Source: Spirosoma validum
Lineage (GTDB): Bacteria > Bacteroidota > Bacteroidia > Cytophagales > Spirosomataceae
NCBI RefSeq assembly: GCF_014699035.1
Contig: NZ_JACXAA010000030.1
Coordinates: 1-33,071 of the forward strand
Length of the DNA: 33,071 nt
Reading direction: 5' to 3'
Both the position numbers and the translations under genes were made by a program. The notes below the pieces were generated by a model. That model saw only the letters and a program-made list of their open reading frames with translations, did not search any database and was not told where the DNA came from. This document shows positions 24,801 to 32,482 of this stretch, in pieces; the first letter of the stretch is position 1; the number at the start of each line of letters is the position of its first letter.

Positions 24801-24816
24801 TCGGTGCGCCGAAGCG
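24801..24816 (+). repeat. Micro-insert TCGG-TGCG-CCGA-AGCG
   Basis: Removal joins acgaa to tggctttcgc and restores ALIETTNGFRDFTSAKALAKF. Confidence 0.92.
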
Positions 24817-25165
24817 TGGCTTTCGCGACTTTACATCCGCTAAGGCTCTGGCCAAGTTTATCGGTGTGGCTCCAATGATCTATCAATCGGGGAAAGTAGG
24901 GATCACCAAGGGAATCAACCGCTCGGGGGATGCTCATTTAAGGGGTCAATTATATATGGCTAGCTTGTCCGCTATTCGCTATAATAAACCGTGTCACGAG
25001 TGTTATCAGCGGCTGAAAGCTGCGGGCAAGGAGACTAATGTGGCCTTAATGGTCGTTGTCAACAAACTGCTTCGTCAGGCATATGCAGTCGTTAAATTCA
25101 ATGAAAATTTTGACCCAAATTATCAACCTATTTTACGCTCGATGGCTTGACTTTTAACACAGTTC

Positions 25166-25498
25166 ATGTTAACCTAGACTTAAAATAAAGCCCTTATCGT
25201 CAAACTAGCCATTGATTTCAATAAGCTTCAGTTCGTCTTTTTGATGCGAGGCCGTTTGGGTCTAACTGGTTTGGTAGGTTGAGCTGTCGTTGATTTGTTG
25301 GGCTGGATTGTAATTGGTTTATCAGCGTCCATTTTCGAGGTTGTATTTCTTCACCCTAACCTAATTTGGACTTCTATAGTTTAACTAAATAAGGGTCTGG
25401 ATGACACAAGATAGATCTGAAAAAATCGATCCGTAGTAGCGGACAATCAAAATCGTTATTGGCATCATCAATTTAAAAAGTTGTCTCATTTTGGGGAG
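25166..25498 (-). repeat. 333-bp inverted repeat, right arm
   Basis: Reverse complement of 21932-22264. It starts 15 bp after the third IS110 transposase stop. The outer end is again a TCTCA...TGAGA motif. Confidence 0.95.
25228..25332 (-). CDS. 34-residue basic peptide (right arm)
   Basis: Identical to the peptide of the left arm. Whether either is translated is unknown. Confidence 0.4.
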   Translation of the reverse strand: MDADKPITIQPNKSTTAQPTKPVRPKRPRIKKTN

Positions 25499-25510
25499 GG
25501 TATTCTGAGA
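25484..25510 (-). repeat. TCTCA...TGAGA motif at the right border of the 333-bp repeat
   Basis: On the minus strand TCTCA-gaataccctccccaaaa-TGAGA. The half outside the arm differs from the left border but keeps the palindrome. Confidence 0.6.
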
Positions 25511-25525
25511 TCAACCAAAACTATG

Positions 25526-25555
25526 CCCCAGCATCAACGATTGTTGATGCTGGGG
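25526..25555. terminator. Perfect 13-bp hairpin after the NmrA-like gene
   Basis: CCCCAGCATCAAC-gatt-GTTGATGCTGGGG, downstream of the minus-strand reductase gene. Confidence 0.7.
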
Positions 25556-25609
25556 TTGAATGAATCGCCGTACTCGTATTACTGGATCAGCGCTTCCTCA
25601 TAGCTTAGA

Positions 25610-26506
25610 TCAGCTAACAGTGGTTTGGTAGACCTTGGCAAATTCAGTCGCAAATTCACTAAAAGACCGTCTTCCAAACACCTGTTCGGTGCTGTTTTGA
25701 TAATAATCATCCAGTAAACCTTGGCCAATAGCTATACCCATATCGACCATGTAGTGCTGAGCAACATCGGCTTGAATACCATTCTGCACCAGCGCACTCA
25801 AGAGTAGTTGATCCGAAAGAGTGACCCACCTTAAATCCGGGCGACCAATGGATGCGCCCAATACGGCCGCCAGTTCATGGCCAGTCTTTTGGTCGCTGAT
25901 GATGTTGACGGCGGTGCTACCCTGGAATGACAAGGTATTGAAGGCCTCGGCTGCGGCCTCCGCGATATCGTCCGGGTGAGACATCACTAAATCCACATCC
26001 CCATCAACATTGTTGCCAAGGATGCCCTGATGGTGGATCATGGATATACTCCCATAGAAATTAGAATAAAAACCGGCTGGTCTCAGATGCAGGACATGAA
26101 CGTCTGTCAAGGCGCTTAGCCAGGCTTCCAAACTTTGATAGCCCAGTAAAGGAGGACGACCTGCTAAGACCGAACCCACACTGCTTAGATTCACTACATA
26201 CTGAACACGGGCTTGACTGATGGCACGGGCATAGTTTTTACCTACGTTTTGGACAAACCGGTTGTAATCAGGCGTGTGAAAATGAGGGGGAATCATTGTG
26301 TAGACCGCATCACTGGCTTGAAACGCATTCAAAATAAAGGCTTCATCCTCCAGTGCTCCAATGAGCGGGGTTGCTCCCAAGGCTCGTATCTCAACAGCCC
26401 GATCAGGGCTTGAACTAATGACTTGTACCTGGTGACCACTGGCCACTAAGGTCTGAATTAAGGGGCGGCTAACGTTGCCAATCGACCCGGTTACTGTAAT
26501 GTTCAT
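25610..26506 (-). CDS. NmrA-like NAD(P)-binding protein
   Basis: 298 residues from ATG 26506. The Rossmann start MNITVTGSIGNVSRPLIQTL has a TGxxGxxxR-type glycine pattern; SSPDRAVEIRALGATPLIG and VQYVVNLSSVGS follow, as in the NmrA/atypical SDR family (quinone or redox-sensing reductases). The longer frame to 26569 is rejected since the Rossmann strand normally begins at the start. Divergent from an HxlR regulator 75 bp away, a common arrangement in which the regulator controls the reductase. Confidence 0.85.
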   Translation of the reverse strand: MNITVTGSIGNVSRPLIQTLVASGHQVQVISSSPDRAVEIRALGATPLIGALEDEAFILNAFQASDAVYTMIPPHFHTPDYNRFVQNVGKNYARAISQARVQYVVNLSSVGSVLAGRPPLLGYQSLEAWLSALTDVHVLHLRPAGFYSNFYGSISMIHHQGILGNNVDGDVDLVMSHPDDIAEAAAEAFNTLSFQGSTAVNIISDQKTGHELAAVLGASIGRPDLRWVTLSDQLLLSALVQNGIQADVAQHYMVDMGIAIGQGLLDDYYQNSTEQVFGRRSFSEFATEFAKVYQTTVS

Positions 26507-26581
26507 GGGTTTGAAAGTTTTTGTGCAAACCAACCGCTGAACGTAATTTTGTCCAAGAACTGGCCCCAAAGTAGGTATAGT

Positions 26582-26989
26582 ATGACCCCCATAAAATTAG
26601 CATCAGTGGTGCAGGAAAATAAGCGGCAGGCCTTTGTGAGCTGCCCCGTTACGTTTGTGATGGACAAGATTGGCGGCTACTGGAAGCCCATTATTCTCTT
26701 TAGCCTGTTAACGGGCCCCAAACGCTACAGCGAGCTGCGAAAAGCCATTCCCGGCTTGACCGAAAAGGTGCTTATTCAACAACTCAAACAATTGGAAACC
26801 GCTGGTTTAGTGATCCGACGGTCCAAACCTGTTGTTCCCCCTCATGTGAGCTATGAGTTGTCGGCGTCGGGTAAAGCGTTGCGCTCGGTCCTGTATGCGA
26901 TGGCCGAATGGGCGGTCTCAACGGGTGGTGAGGAGTCGGCTACGTTTGCCAAGCAGATGGCTGACTTTCCGGCCGAGCCAATGGTTTAA
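26582..26989 (+). CDS. HxlR-family winged-helix regulator
   Basis: 135 residues from ATG 26582. The HxlR core reads SCPVTFVMDKIGGYWKPIIL, LLTGPKRYSELRKAIPGLTE, QQLKQLETAGLVIRRS and VSYELSASGKAL. The N-terminal Cys just before PVTFVMDKIGG sits where HxlR relatives (YodB, HypR) carry their redox-sensing cysteine. It probably binds the 75-bp gap to the divergent NmrA-like gene and responds to electrophile or quinone stress; this is inferred from family members. Confidence 0.9.
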   Translation: MTPIKLASVVQENKRQAFVSCPVTFVMDKIGGYWKPIILFSLLTGPKRYSELRKAIPGLTEKVLIQQLKQLETAGLVIRRSKPVVPPHVSYELSASGKALRSVLYAMAEWAVSTGGEESATFAKQMADFPAEPMV

Positions 26990-27323
26990 TAATAAAGTCA
27001 GGTAGGAGAATCAGATTCTTTGTTGCCGACCAATTTGCATAAGGTGTATCCGTCTCTAGTCAATGGCCCAAGAATCGCCCCATTTATCAGGACAACAGTG
27101 TAAAGCTGATAATAACGTTCATTGCTGAGGAGATCAATCTCAAATTGCCATCTCACAATTCAAACTCACATTCTCATATATTAAATGAGTTTAAGATACA
27201 TACTAGTGACTAGCAAATGACGGATTTGTACCCAACGGCAAAACACCTATTATTCTACTTCCTCAGCTTCATGTCTAAACTCAATGGGTCTTTATTATAA
27301 GCGTATCGATTACCTTTGTCAAT
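26990..27323. other. Intergenic region, no gene seen
   Basis: AT-rich. Contains degenerate TCTCA-type repeats at 27125-27190 (for example TCTCATATATTAAATGAG). Confidence 0.35.
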
Positions 27324-27515
27324 ATGGAACCCATATCTGATCAACCTCCCTCCCAGCCTGATCCAGTAGCGATCCAGAAACAGCGCGTTGAAGCGGCCAC
27401 TGATTTTCTGAGCATCTGCGACCGCCTGTCGACGGGTTATGACAGTGGCTACTACTGGGAAGATGTGCAACGAGCTTTACGGATTGCTGCCGGTTTAGAA
27501 AAGTGGCCTGATTGA
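27324..27515 (+). CDS. Small hypothetical protein
   Basis: 63 residues with a Pro/Asp-rich start followed by a probable helical domain (KQRVEAATDFLSICDRLSTG, then YYWEDVQRALRIAAGLEKW). No signal or membrane part. The minus-strand frames here look like shadows. Family unknown. Confidence 0.5.
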   Translation: MEPISDQPPSQPDPVAIQKQRVEAATDFLSICDRLSTGYDSGYYWEDVQRALRIAAGLEKWPD

Positions 27516-27587
27516 TTCTCCCAAACTTCACGTTCAATTATTTTAGCCAATAAGTAACCAATGCCTATAAACATATAACAATGAATA

Positions 27588-27619
27588 TTTGTAACATTTT
27601 CACAACGCACCTTGTAAAA
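27588..27619 (-). other. Candidate recombination or operator site, left copy
   Basis: TTTGTAACATTTTCACAACG (27588-27607) is the exact reverse complement of 30536-30555. Next to it CCTTGTAAAA repeats the neighbour TTTTACAAGG of the other copy. The core TTGTgaaaatgttACAA is nearly palindromic. It lies in a 385-bp gap without a gene. Confidence 0.6.
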
Positions 27620-27900
27620 AGGTTATAGGCTAACTATAAAAGTATTGGGTTTCTATGCCGTACAGTACTTGCAGAACGCCAGACATTTTATTCCTTTACT
27701 CCTCTTTTTAAAGCCTAAATTCGTTGCTTCCGGCCGAATTAAGAACACAAGTCGGTCCTACTTAAATAGGTACATGAACTATATATAATAACCTATTTTT
27801 CAGCAAGTTAACTACAGAAAATAAGTTGCTTAATTACGACGAATTTGGCACTATCAAGCTCGGTTTAGGGTTATATTACTAGCGACTAAATACCCATTAC

Positions 27901-28143
27901 ATGTACTGTATTACCTGTGGGCATTTAATTCCCGAAGCTCGTCTGAAGGCCCTACCAACGGCCAAAACGTGTGTCCACTGTTCACAAGCGCAACGAGTAG
28001 CGGGCTTTCCGTTGATTACCGGTAAAACCGAGTATTCTGCTCTTCAACTCGTATCACAAGCTGATGCCCAACAGCTGCATAAAATGGGAGCTCGACGAGG
28101 CACCGGTGCCTCTACCTATATGAAGCGCGAGAAGCGGACCTAG
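27901..28143 (+). CDS. TraR/DksA-type zinc-finger protein
   Basis: 80 residues. MYCITCGHLIPEARLKALPT followed by KTCVHCSQ is the C4 zinc finger of the DksA/TraR family (CxxC-x17-CxxC with the IPxxRLxAxP signature). The long coiled-coil of true DksA is missing, so it is the short TraR-like or 'DksA-like zinc finger' type seen on mobile DNA and in many Bacteroidota. The remaining 50 residues are basic and not recognisable. It could act on RNA polymerase, but that is unproven for short forms. Confidence 0.82.
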   Translation: MYCITCGHLIPEARLKALPTAKTCVHCSQAQRVAGFPLITGKTEYSALQLVSQADAQQLHKMGARRGTGASTYMKREKRT

Positions 28144-28275
28144 TTTCCTTGATTCGAAACCGGTAGGTTTGCTGCCTTCAACTTAGCTTACTACTCTTAC
28201 TACTGGCTGACTCCTCCACGAGTTAGCCTTTTTTATAGACCTGGTGTAAGAATGGTTTTCTGGTATTACCACTAA

Positions 28276-28299
28276 GGGTGCGCTTGCCGAATCGCACCC
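28276..28299. terminator. Hairpin after the zinc-finger gene
   Basis: GGGTGCG-cttgccgaat-CGCACCC, 7-bp perfect stem, without a T-run. Confidence 0.4.
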
Positions 28300-28310
28300 A
28301 TAAGAGCTAG

Positions 28311-29448
28311 ATTGATTTTAGCCGCAATGTCCTATTTTCGTTGAATGAATCAAAAGGTATGCTACTTCCTGAAGACGAGCGCATAAATATAGCTAGCCTG
28401 GCATCCCGTCTTTTCAGACACAACCAACTCCTATAAATTTTACTGGTTGCTAGCGATACTGGACAGTCTGCGTGAAAACGGTCGGACACGAATAGCCATG
28501 CGGGATCTATCAATACGCATGATCGCCAGTGTATGGTACCCGCTCGATTATTTCAAATTGTCGTTTGGTAGGCAGGATAGCTTTAAGTTGATCGCCGATT
28601 TCGTATCAGATCGAATGGTAATTGACAACGGTCCAACGGCCCCAGGATTGGTTGATCAGCTACGAAGCGGTTTGTCCGAAAGCGATTTGACAACCCTGTA
28701 TGGTAAAGCTGGCAACTTATTGCGTTTTGTACCCTATCGCTTTATCAGACCCTTCTTCGCGCAGGAATTGCGAGGGATACCCGATTATCAAGTCAACGCC
28801 CGACTCGTTGAACTAGCCAATCAGTCGTCAAAAGCACCATACCGCTTTATTGGCGATGACATCGAAATGACCCAGGACTGGTTCAGGTACCTGAACTAGC
28901 ATCAGGCTATACTACGGGGCTATACACATTGGCACCTGGTTCGGTTTCTGCAAAAGCATAATCCGAATGTCATCGGCTTGACGGAAAAACTGGAAAAACC
29001 TGGAGTTCGGATATTAACCAGCGCCAGCAAATTCTGGAAAACCTATTTAGTAGCCAATCCAACTTTGACCTGTATTTATTCCGGTCAGCCAATCACCGAA
29101 GCTAACCTAAGCTTAGACCATTTTCTACCCTGGTCCTATGTAGCTCACGATCAACTTTGGAATATCATTCCAACGCCCAAAGCGATTAATTCCCGGAAAA
29201 ATGACTGGCTACCGTCGATAGATTTATACTTCAATGCCTATGCCTGGCTTCAGTACCAGGGTTTCCAGTTTCACGCAATCAACGGCAATAATAAGCTACT
29301 GGAAGATTACCACCTGTTCTTTGCCCAAAGTCTGGATTCGTTACGAGATCAGTCATTTGACTGGTTCAGGGAACGGTTGGAGCGCCAGATTATACCTCAT
29401 GTTCAGACTGCCCAAAACCTAGGTTTCCCTTATCCTTTTAAACTATAA
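28311..29448 (+). pseudogene. HNH endonuclease gene, broken
   Basis: The C-terminal half carries an HNH nuclease domain: LTCIYSGQPI, LSLDHFLPWSYVAHDQLWN, IIPTPKAINSRKNDWLP. This is the LDH-FxPWS / N-PT-xxNSxKxxxLP type, with a conserved N-terminal domain (SYKFYWLLAILDSLRENG). Two lesions are seen. The frame shifts at about 28415 between ASRLFRH and TNSYKFYW (one base too many or two missing), and an in-frame TAG at 28897-28899 splits FRYLN and HQAILRGYTHW. The start is unclear (an ATG at 28359 is in the first frame). The intact protein of about 375 residues would cut DNA, perhaps in defence or a mobile element. Confidence 0.8.
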
Positions 29449-29557
29449 ATGAAAGAGTAGCGAATCGCCAACGTAGTCATCATAGCCACTCCCCTTCCTT
29501 GTTGCATGAGGGTTCTCTACTAACCTCCGAGCTATGATTAGCACTACTACCTTGATG

Positions 29558-30265
29558 TTAGTCCTTGGCTGTCTGCTGTTGTCGCTTCAGTAAGCGCATG
29601 ACCTGAGTGGCCTGAAAAGCACAACCCCGTACGGTATGAAAGCCGGTCTGGTTAAGGTGGTCGGCAATTTGAGAATAATTTTTGCCAGCCTTATACATCA
29701 TGTCGGCAACAGATAAGGCCCGCCGGTTTGCCGGGTTGGCTACCGCATTCCGCCGGGTAGTTTCTCCGCCTTTCTGCTGACCCTGGGCCGTTAGGTTCTC
29801 GGGCTTACCCAGTTTAGCCCCCTGGGCAATCTTAGCGGCTAAAGCCGATCGGGTGCGAGCACTGATCAATTCCCGCTCATGTTGAGCCAGGGAGGCAAAT
29901 ATGCCAATGGTGAGTGTATTGGCATCGGGCATATCGACGCATTGGAAATTAACCCCCGAATCCCTCAAGGTAAAAATAAAGGATGCATTCCGGCTCAAGC
30001 GATCCAGTTTGGCAATGACGAGTATAGCGCTCTCTTTTTTGGAACGCTCAATGGCCGCTGCCAGTTGAAGACGCTGGTTGTTCTTACCCGATTCAACCTC
30101 AGTATACTCGGCTAAGATATCCCCTTTAATAAATCCGGCCACAGCCGTGCGCTGTGCTTCCAATCCCAACCCTGAATCCCCCTGTTCTTTGGTGGATACC
30201 CGGTAGTAAGCTATATATTTAGTGAGGCCTATAGGGATTACGACAGAGGTTGGTTTCTTCGCCAT
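29558..30265 (-). CDS. Serine recombinase (resolvase/invertase)
   Basis: 235 residues. The resolvase N-terminal domain starts KYIAYYRVSTKEQGDSGLGL (catalytic Ser in RVSTKEQ, about residue 24). It continues LVIAKLDRLSRNASFIF and ASLAQHERELISARTRSALA, the usual helix E region. The C-terminal HTH includes SQIADHLNQTGFHTVRGCAF. The size fits a small resolvase or invertase rather than a large serine integrase. Co-directional and 4 bp after the 67-residue gene at 30270, so probably one operon. Paralogue of the divergent 30677 gene. Confidence 0.92.
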   Translation of the reverse strand: MAKKPTSVVIPIGLTKYIAYYRVSTKEQGDSGLGLEAQRTAVAGFIKGDILAEYTEVESGKNNQRLQLAAAIERSKKESAILVIAKLDRLSRNASFIFTLRDSGVNFQCVDMPDANTLTIGIFASLAQHERELISARTRSALAAKIAQGAKLGKPENLTAQGQQKGGETTRRNAVANPANRRALSVADMMYKAGKNYSQIADHLNQTGFHTVRGCAFQATQVMRLLKRQQQTAKD

Positions 30266-30269
30266 TCGC

Positions 30270-30473
30270 CTACAGAATTACTTTATTAATCCGAAAGGTG
30301 AGAAAGGGGTATTTCTTGGAGAAATCCATCAGGCGGGTTTCGGCCTCTTCCAAACTCAATTGTTCGGCCGAGTCGGAAAGGGGTAAAAGTGCCCCGGTCG
30401 AGTCATCAAATTCTTTGACGGTGGTCCACTCCCCCTGAACGAGTGAGAGAAACTGAACTTCGTAATAAACCAT
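30270..30473 (-). CDS. Small protein upstream of the serine recombinase
   Basis: 67 residues: MVYYEVQFLSLVQGEWTTVK, a polar middle and a helical end (LEEAETRLMDFSKKYPFL). Only 4 bp separate it from the recombinase gene, so they are probably translated from one message. No family recognised; an accessory or regulatory role is a guess from position. Confidence 0.6.
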   Translation of the reverse strand: MVYYEVQFLSLVQGEWTTVKEFDDSTGALLPLSDSAEQLSLEEAETRLMDFSKKYPFLTFRINKVIL

Positions 30474-30515
30474 AACATATATACTTTATTTCACAAAAAT
30501 ATATTTTCTTGTTCG

Positions 30516-30555
30516 TTTTACAAGGCTTGAACGCTCGTTGTGAAAATGTTACAAA
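30516..30555 (+). other. Candidate recombination or operator site, right copy
   Basis: TTTTACAAGG (30516-30525) and CGTTGTGAAAATGTTACAAA (30536-30555) lie between the two divergent serine recombinase genes. Same elements as at 27588-27619 in inverted order, with a 10-bp rather than 2-bp spacer. A res/att site or a shared operator are both possible. Confidence 0.6.
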
Positions 30556-30676
30556 CACCCTATTTTTCCTATATTCGCCCGTGGAACACTTGAAATTAGA
30601 AAATTTGATGGAAAAAGGAATGGAAAAATAAAATCCCCCCTTTTTTAACCCTTATCTCTATACGTCATAAAATTAA

Positions 30677-31327
30677 ATGAAGTACGTTCCTTACTACCGA
30701 GTCTCAACGGCCAGCCAAGGTAAAAGTGGATTGGGACTATCGGCCCAGCAGGATATTGTCCAACGCTTCCTCAAAGCCGGCGACGAACTGCTTGATGAGT
30801 TTATTGAAGTCGAGTCGGGGAAACGAGCGGACCGCCCCCAACTGGCCTCGGCCATTGCACATGCCAAACAGCACAAAGCACGCTTGCTCATTGCCAAATT
30901 GGACCGACTTAGCCGCAATGTGTCATTTATATTTTCGTTGCGTAATTCTGAAGTTGACTTTGTGGCTTGTGATATTCCTGATGCCAACATCCTTACTGTA
31001 GGCATCATGGCTGTATTAGCTCAACATGAACGAGAGCTGATCGGTGAACGCACCCGATCCGCCTTAGCCGCAAAGAAAGCCCAGGGTCATAAGCTAGGCA
31101 TGCCTAACATTACTACCGAAGTGACTCGTCGAGGTTTAGCCGTCCGTCAACAGAACGCTCAGGTGAATTTAGCCAATCGACAAGCTGCGGAGTTGATTCG
31201 CTTGTACCGCAAAGATGGACTGACCTACCGGGCTATTGCCGATCGGTTGAATCAAATGGGCTATCGCACTCGCCGTGGCCAGGAGTTCTTGGCCATGAGT
31301 GTTAAGCGATTAGATAGAACCTTGTAA
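30677..31327 (+). CDS. Second serine recombinase
   Basis: 216 residues. MKYVPYYRVSTASQGKSGLG carries the catalytic Ser at about residue 10; LLIAKLDRLSRNVSFIFSLR, AVLAQHERELIGERTRSALA and a C-terminal HTH (YRAIADRLNQMGYRTRRGQE) follow. Clearly paralogous to the 29558 protein but diverged. Divergently transcribed across a 200-bp gap containing the repeated 20-bp site. Confidence 0.92.
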   Translation: MKYVPYYRVSTASQGKSGLGLSAQQDIVQRFLKAGDELLDEFIEVESGKRADRPQLASAIAHAKQHKARLLIAKLDRLSRNVSFIFSLRNSEVDFVACDIPDANILTVGIMAVLAQHERELIGERTRSALAAKKAQGHKLGMPNITTEVTRRGLAVRQQNAQVNLANRQAAELIRLYRKDGLTYRAIADRLNQMGYRTRRGQEFLAMSVKRLDRTL

Positions 31328-31492
31328 ATGGAGAAGCAGTAACGTATGTTGAAGAAAATTTTTATGGAACGAATCAGGAATAATTTCCTTACTGATTTAA
31401 GCTGAAACCAAACGGATAATTTATTTCATGAATCAAGAATCATAGTTTTTCCATTCGTCAACAGAACCGTATTGTACTAAACGAGAAGAGAC

Positions 31493-32344
31493 ATGGTAGA
31501 CGATTATAAAAAAATTGATTTATTTGGAAAGTCATTCCTTCAAAAAGTTGCCCTAAAACCACCTTTTACATTTGATTTTCCAATTGCGAATCAAGCCTGC
31601 TTTATATATATACTGGAAGGGGATATACAATATCAACTTGATAATGAGCAAAAAAATATTCCTACGAACTACTCCTTGTTTTTAAATTGTATCAACTCAG
31701 GAGGACAAATACACGGCACAAAAAGTAATTGTGAACTGATCATCGTTACGTTCTACCCGGATATTCTAAAGAAAATATATGATAGAGAAATACCACTAAT
31801 ACACCAAGCGCCCCAGAATCTGGTATCAAATCAATCCAGTGAAAAAATAAATAATGACTTTTTAATTCAAAAGTATATTGAAGGTTTGTTGTTTTATTTC
31901 GAAAACCAATCCTTAGTGAATGAGGATATTTTAATACTGAAATTAAAGGAGATTATGCTTTTACTGTCGCAAACCCGGAATGTGAAGGCCATACAAGTTA
32001 TTCTATCGCAACTTTTCTCGCCAACTACCTATACGTTTAAACAGATCATTGAAGCTCATTTGTTTTCGCAGCTTACTCTGGATGAATTGGCGCAGCAATT
32101 GAATTTAAGTATCTCTTCCTTCAAACGAGAATTTGCCAAAATATATGGCGATACACCGGCCAAGTACATAAAAACAAAAAAGCTTGAAAAAGCGGCTCAA
32201 CTCCTGTTGGCTTCTGATCAACGGATTACCGACATTGCTTACGAGTGTGGATTCAATGACCTGGCCAATTTCACCAAAAGCTTCAGTACTAGCTACAAGT
32301 GTACACCTACAGACTACCGGCTGAAGCGATCGAATAAATTCTAG
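31493..32344 (+). CDS. AraC-family transcription regulator
   Basis: 283 residues. The N-terminal part (about 1-160) resembles a cupin-like sensing domain. The C-terminal AraC double HTH is clear: LTLDELAQQLNLSISSFKRE, DTPAKYIKTKKLEKAAQLLL, RITDIAYECGFNDLANFTKS and YKCTPTDYRLKRS. AT-rich. It probably controls the membrane-protein gene that follows 138 bp later, or itself; the signal is unknown. Confidence 0.9.
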   Translation: MVDDYKKIDLFGKSFLQKVALKPPFTFDFPIANQACFIYILEGDIQYQLDNEQKNIPTNYSLFLNCINSGGQIHGTKSNCELIIVTFYPDILKKIYDREIPLIHQAPQNLVSNQSSEKINNDFLIQKYIEGLLFYFENQSLVNEDILILKLKEIMLLLSQTRNVKAIQVILSQLFSPTTYTFKQIIEAHLFSQLTLDELAQQLNLSISSFKREFAKIYGDTPAKYIKTKKLEKAAQLLLASDQRITDIAYECGFNDLANFTKSFSTSYKCTPTDYRLKRSNKF

Positions 32345-32482
32345 TAAAGATAATTGCGTCTCAACCGCTGATCATTCTGGCTTTAAAAGCTAGATTTTAG
32401 AGTGAACTAAATTGCCAAACAATTGAACTAAATCATAAAATCCGTCCCGTTTTTCCCCTGCACCTTTGCCCTGTTCAAACAA

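Larger units (their letters stand above)
24144..25150 (+). pseudogene. Third IS110 transposase, two micro-inserts and one nonsense codon
   Basis: Different IS110 lineage. ATG 24144 gives MTTYIGID, then (after insert 24168-24183) VSKDSLSVAIPKLTAGWKV. An in-frame TAA follows SLVN near 24285, where the family has a residue before LPEQAHCVLEATGSYS. DEDD features: EATGSYS and KTDPSDAILLSEYG. Insert 24801-24816 splits ALIETTN / GFRDFTSAK. The serine-domain region reads KFIGVAPMIYQSGKVGITKG then SGDAHLRGQLYMASLS. The span is 1007 nt; minus 32 it is 975 nt, 325 codons. The 5' non-coding end (about 23870-24143) should hold its bridge RNA and contains a third insert. Confidence 0.9.
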
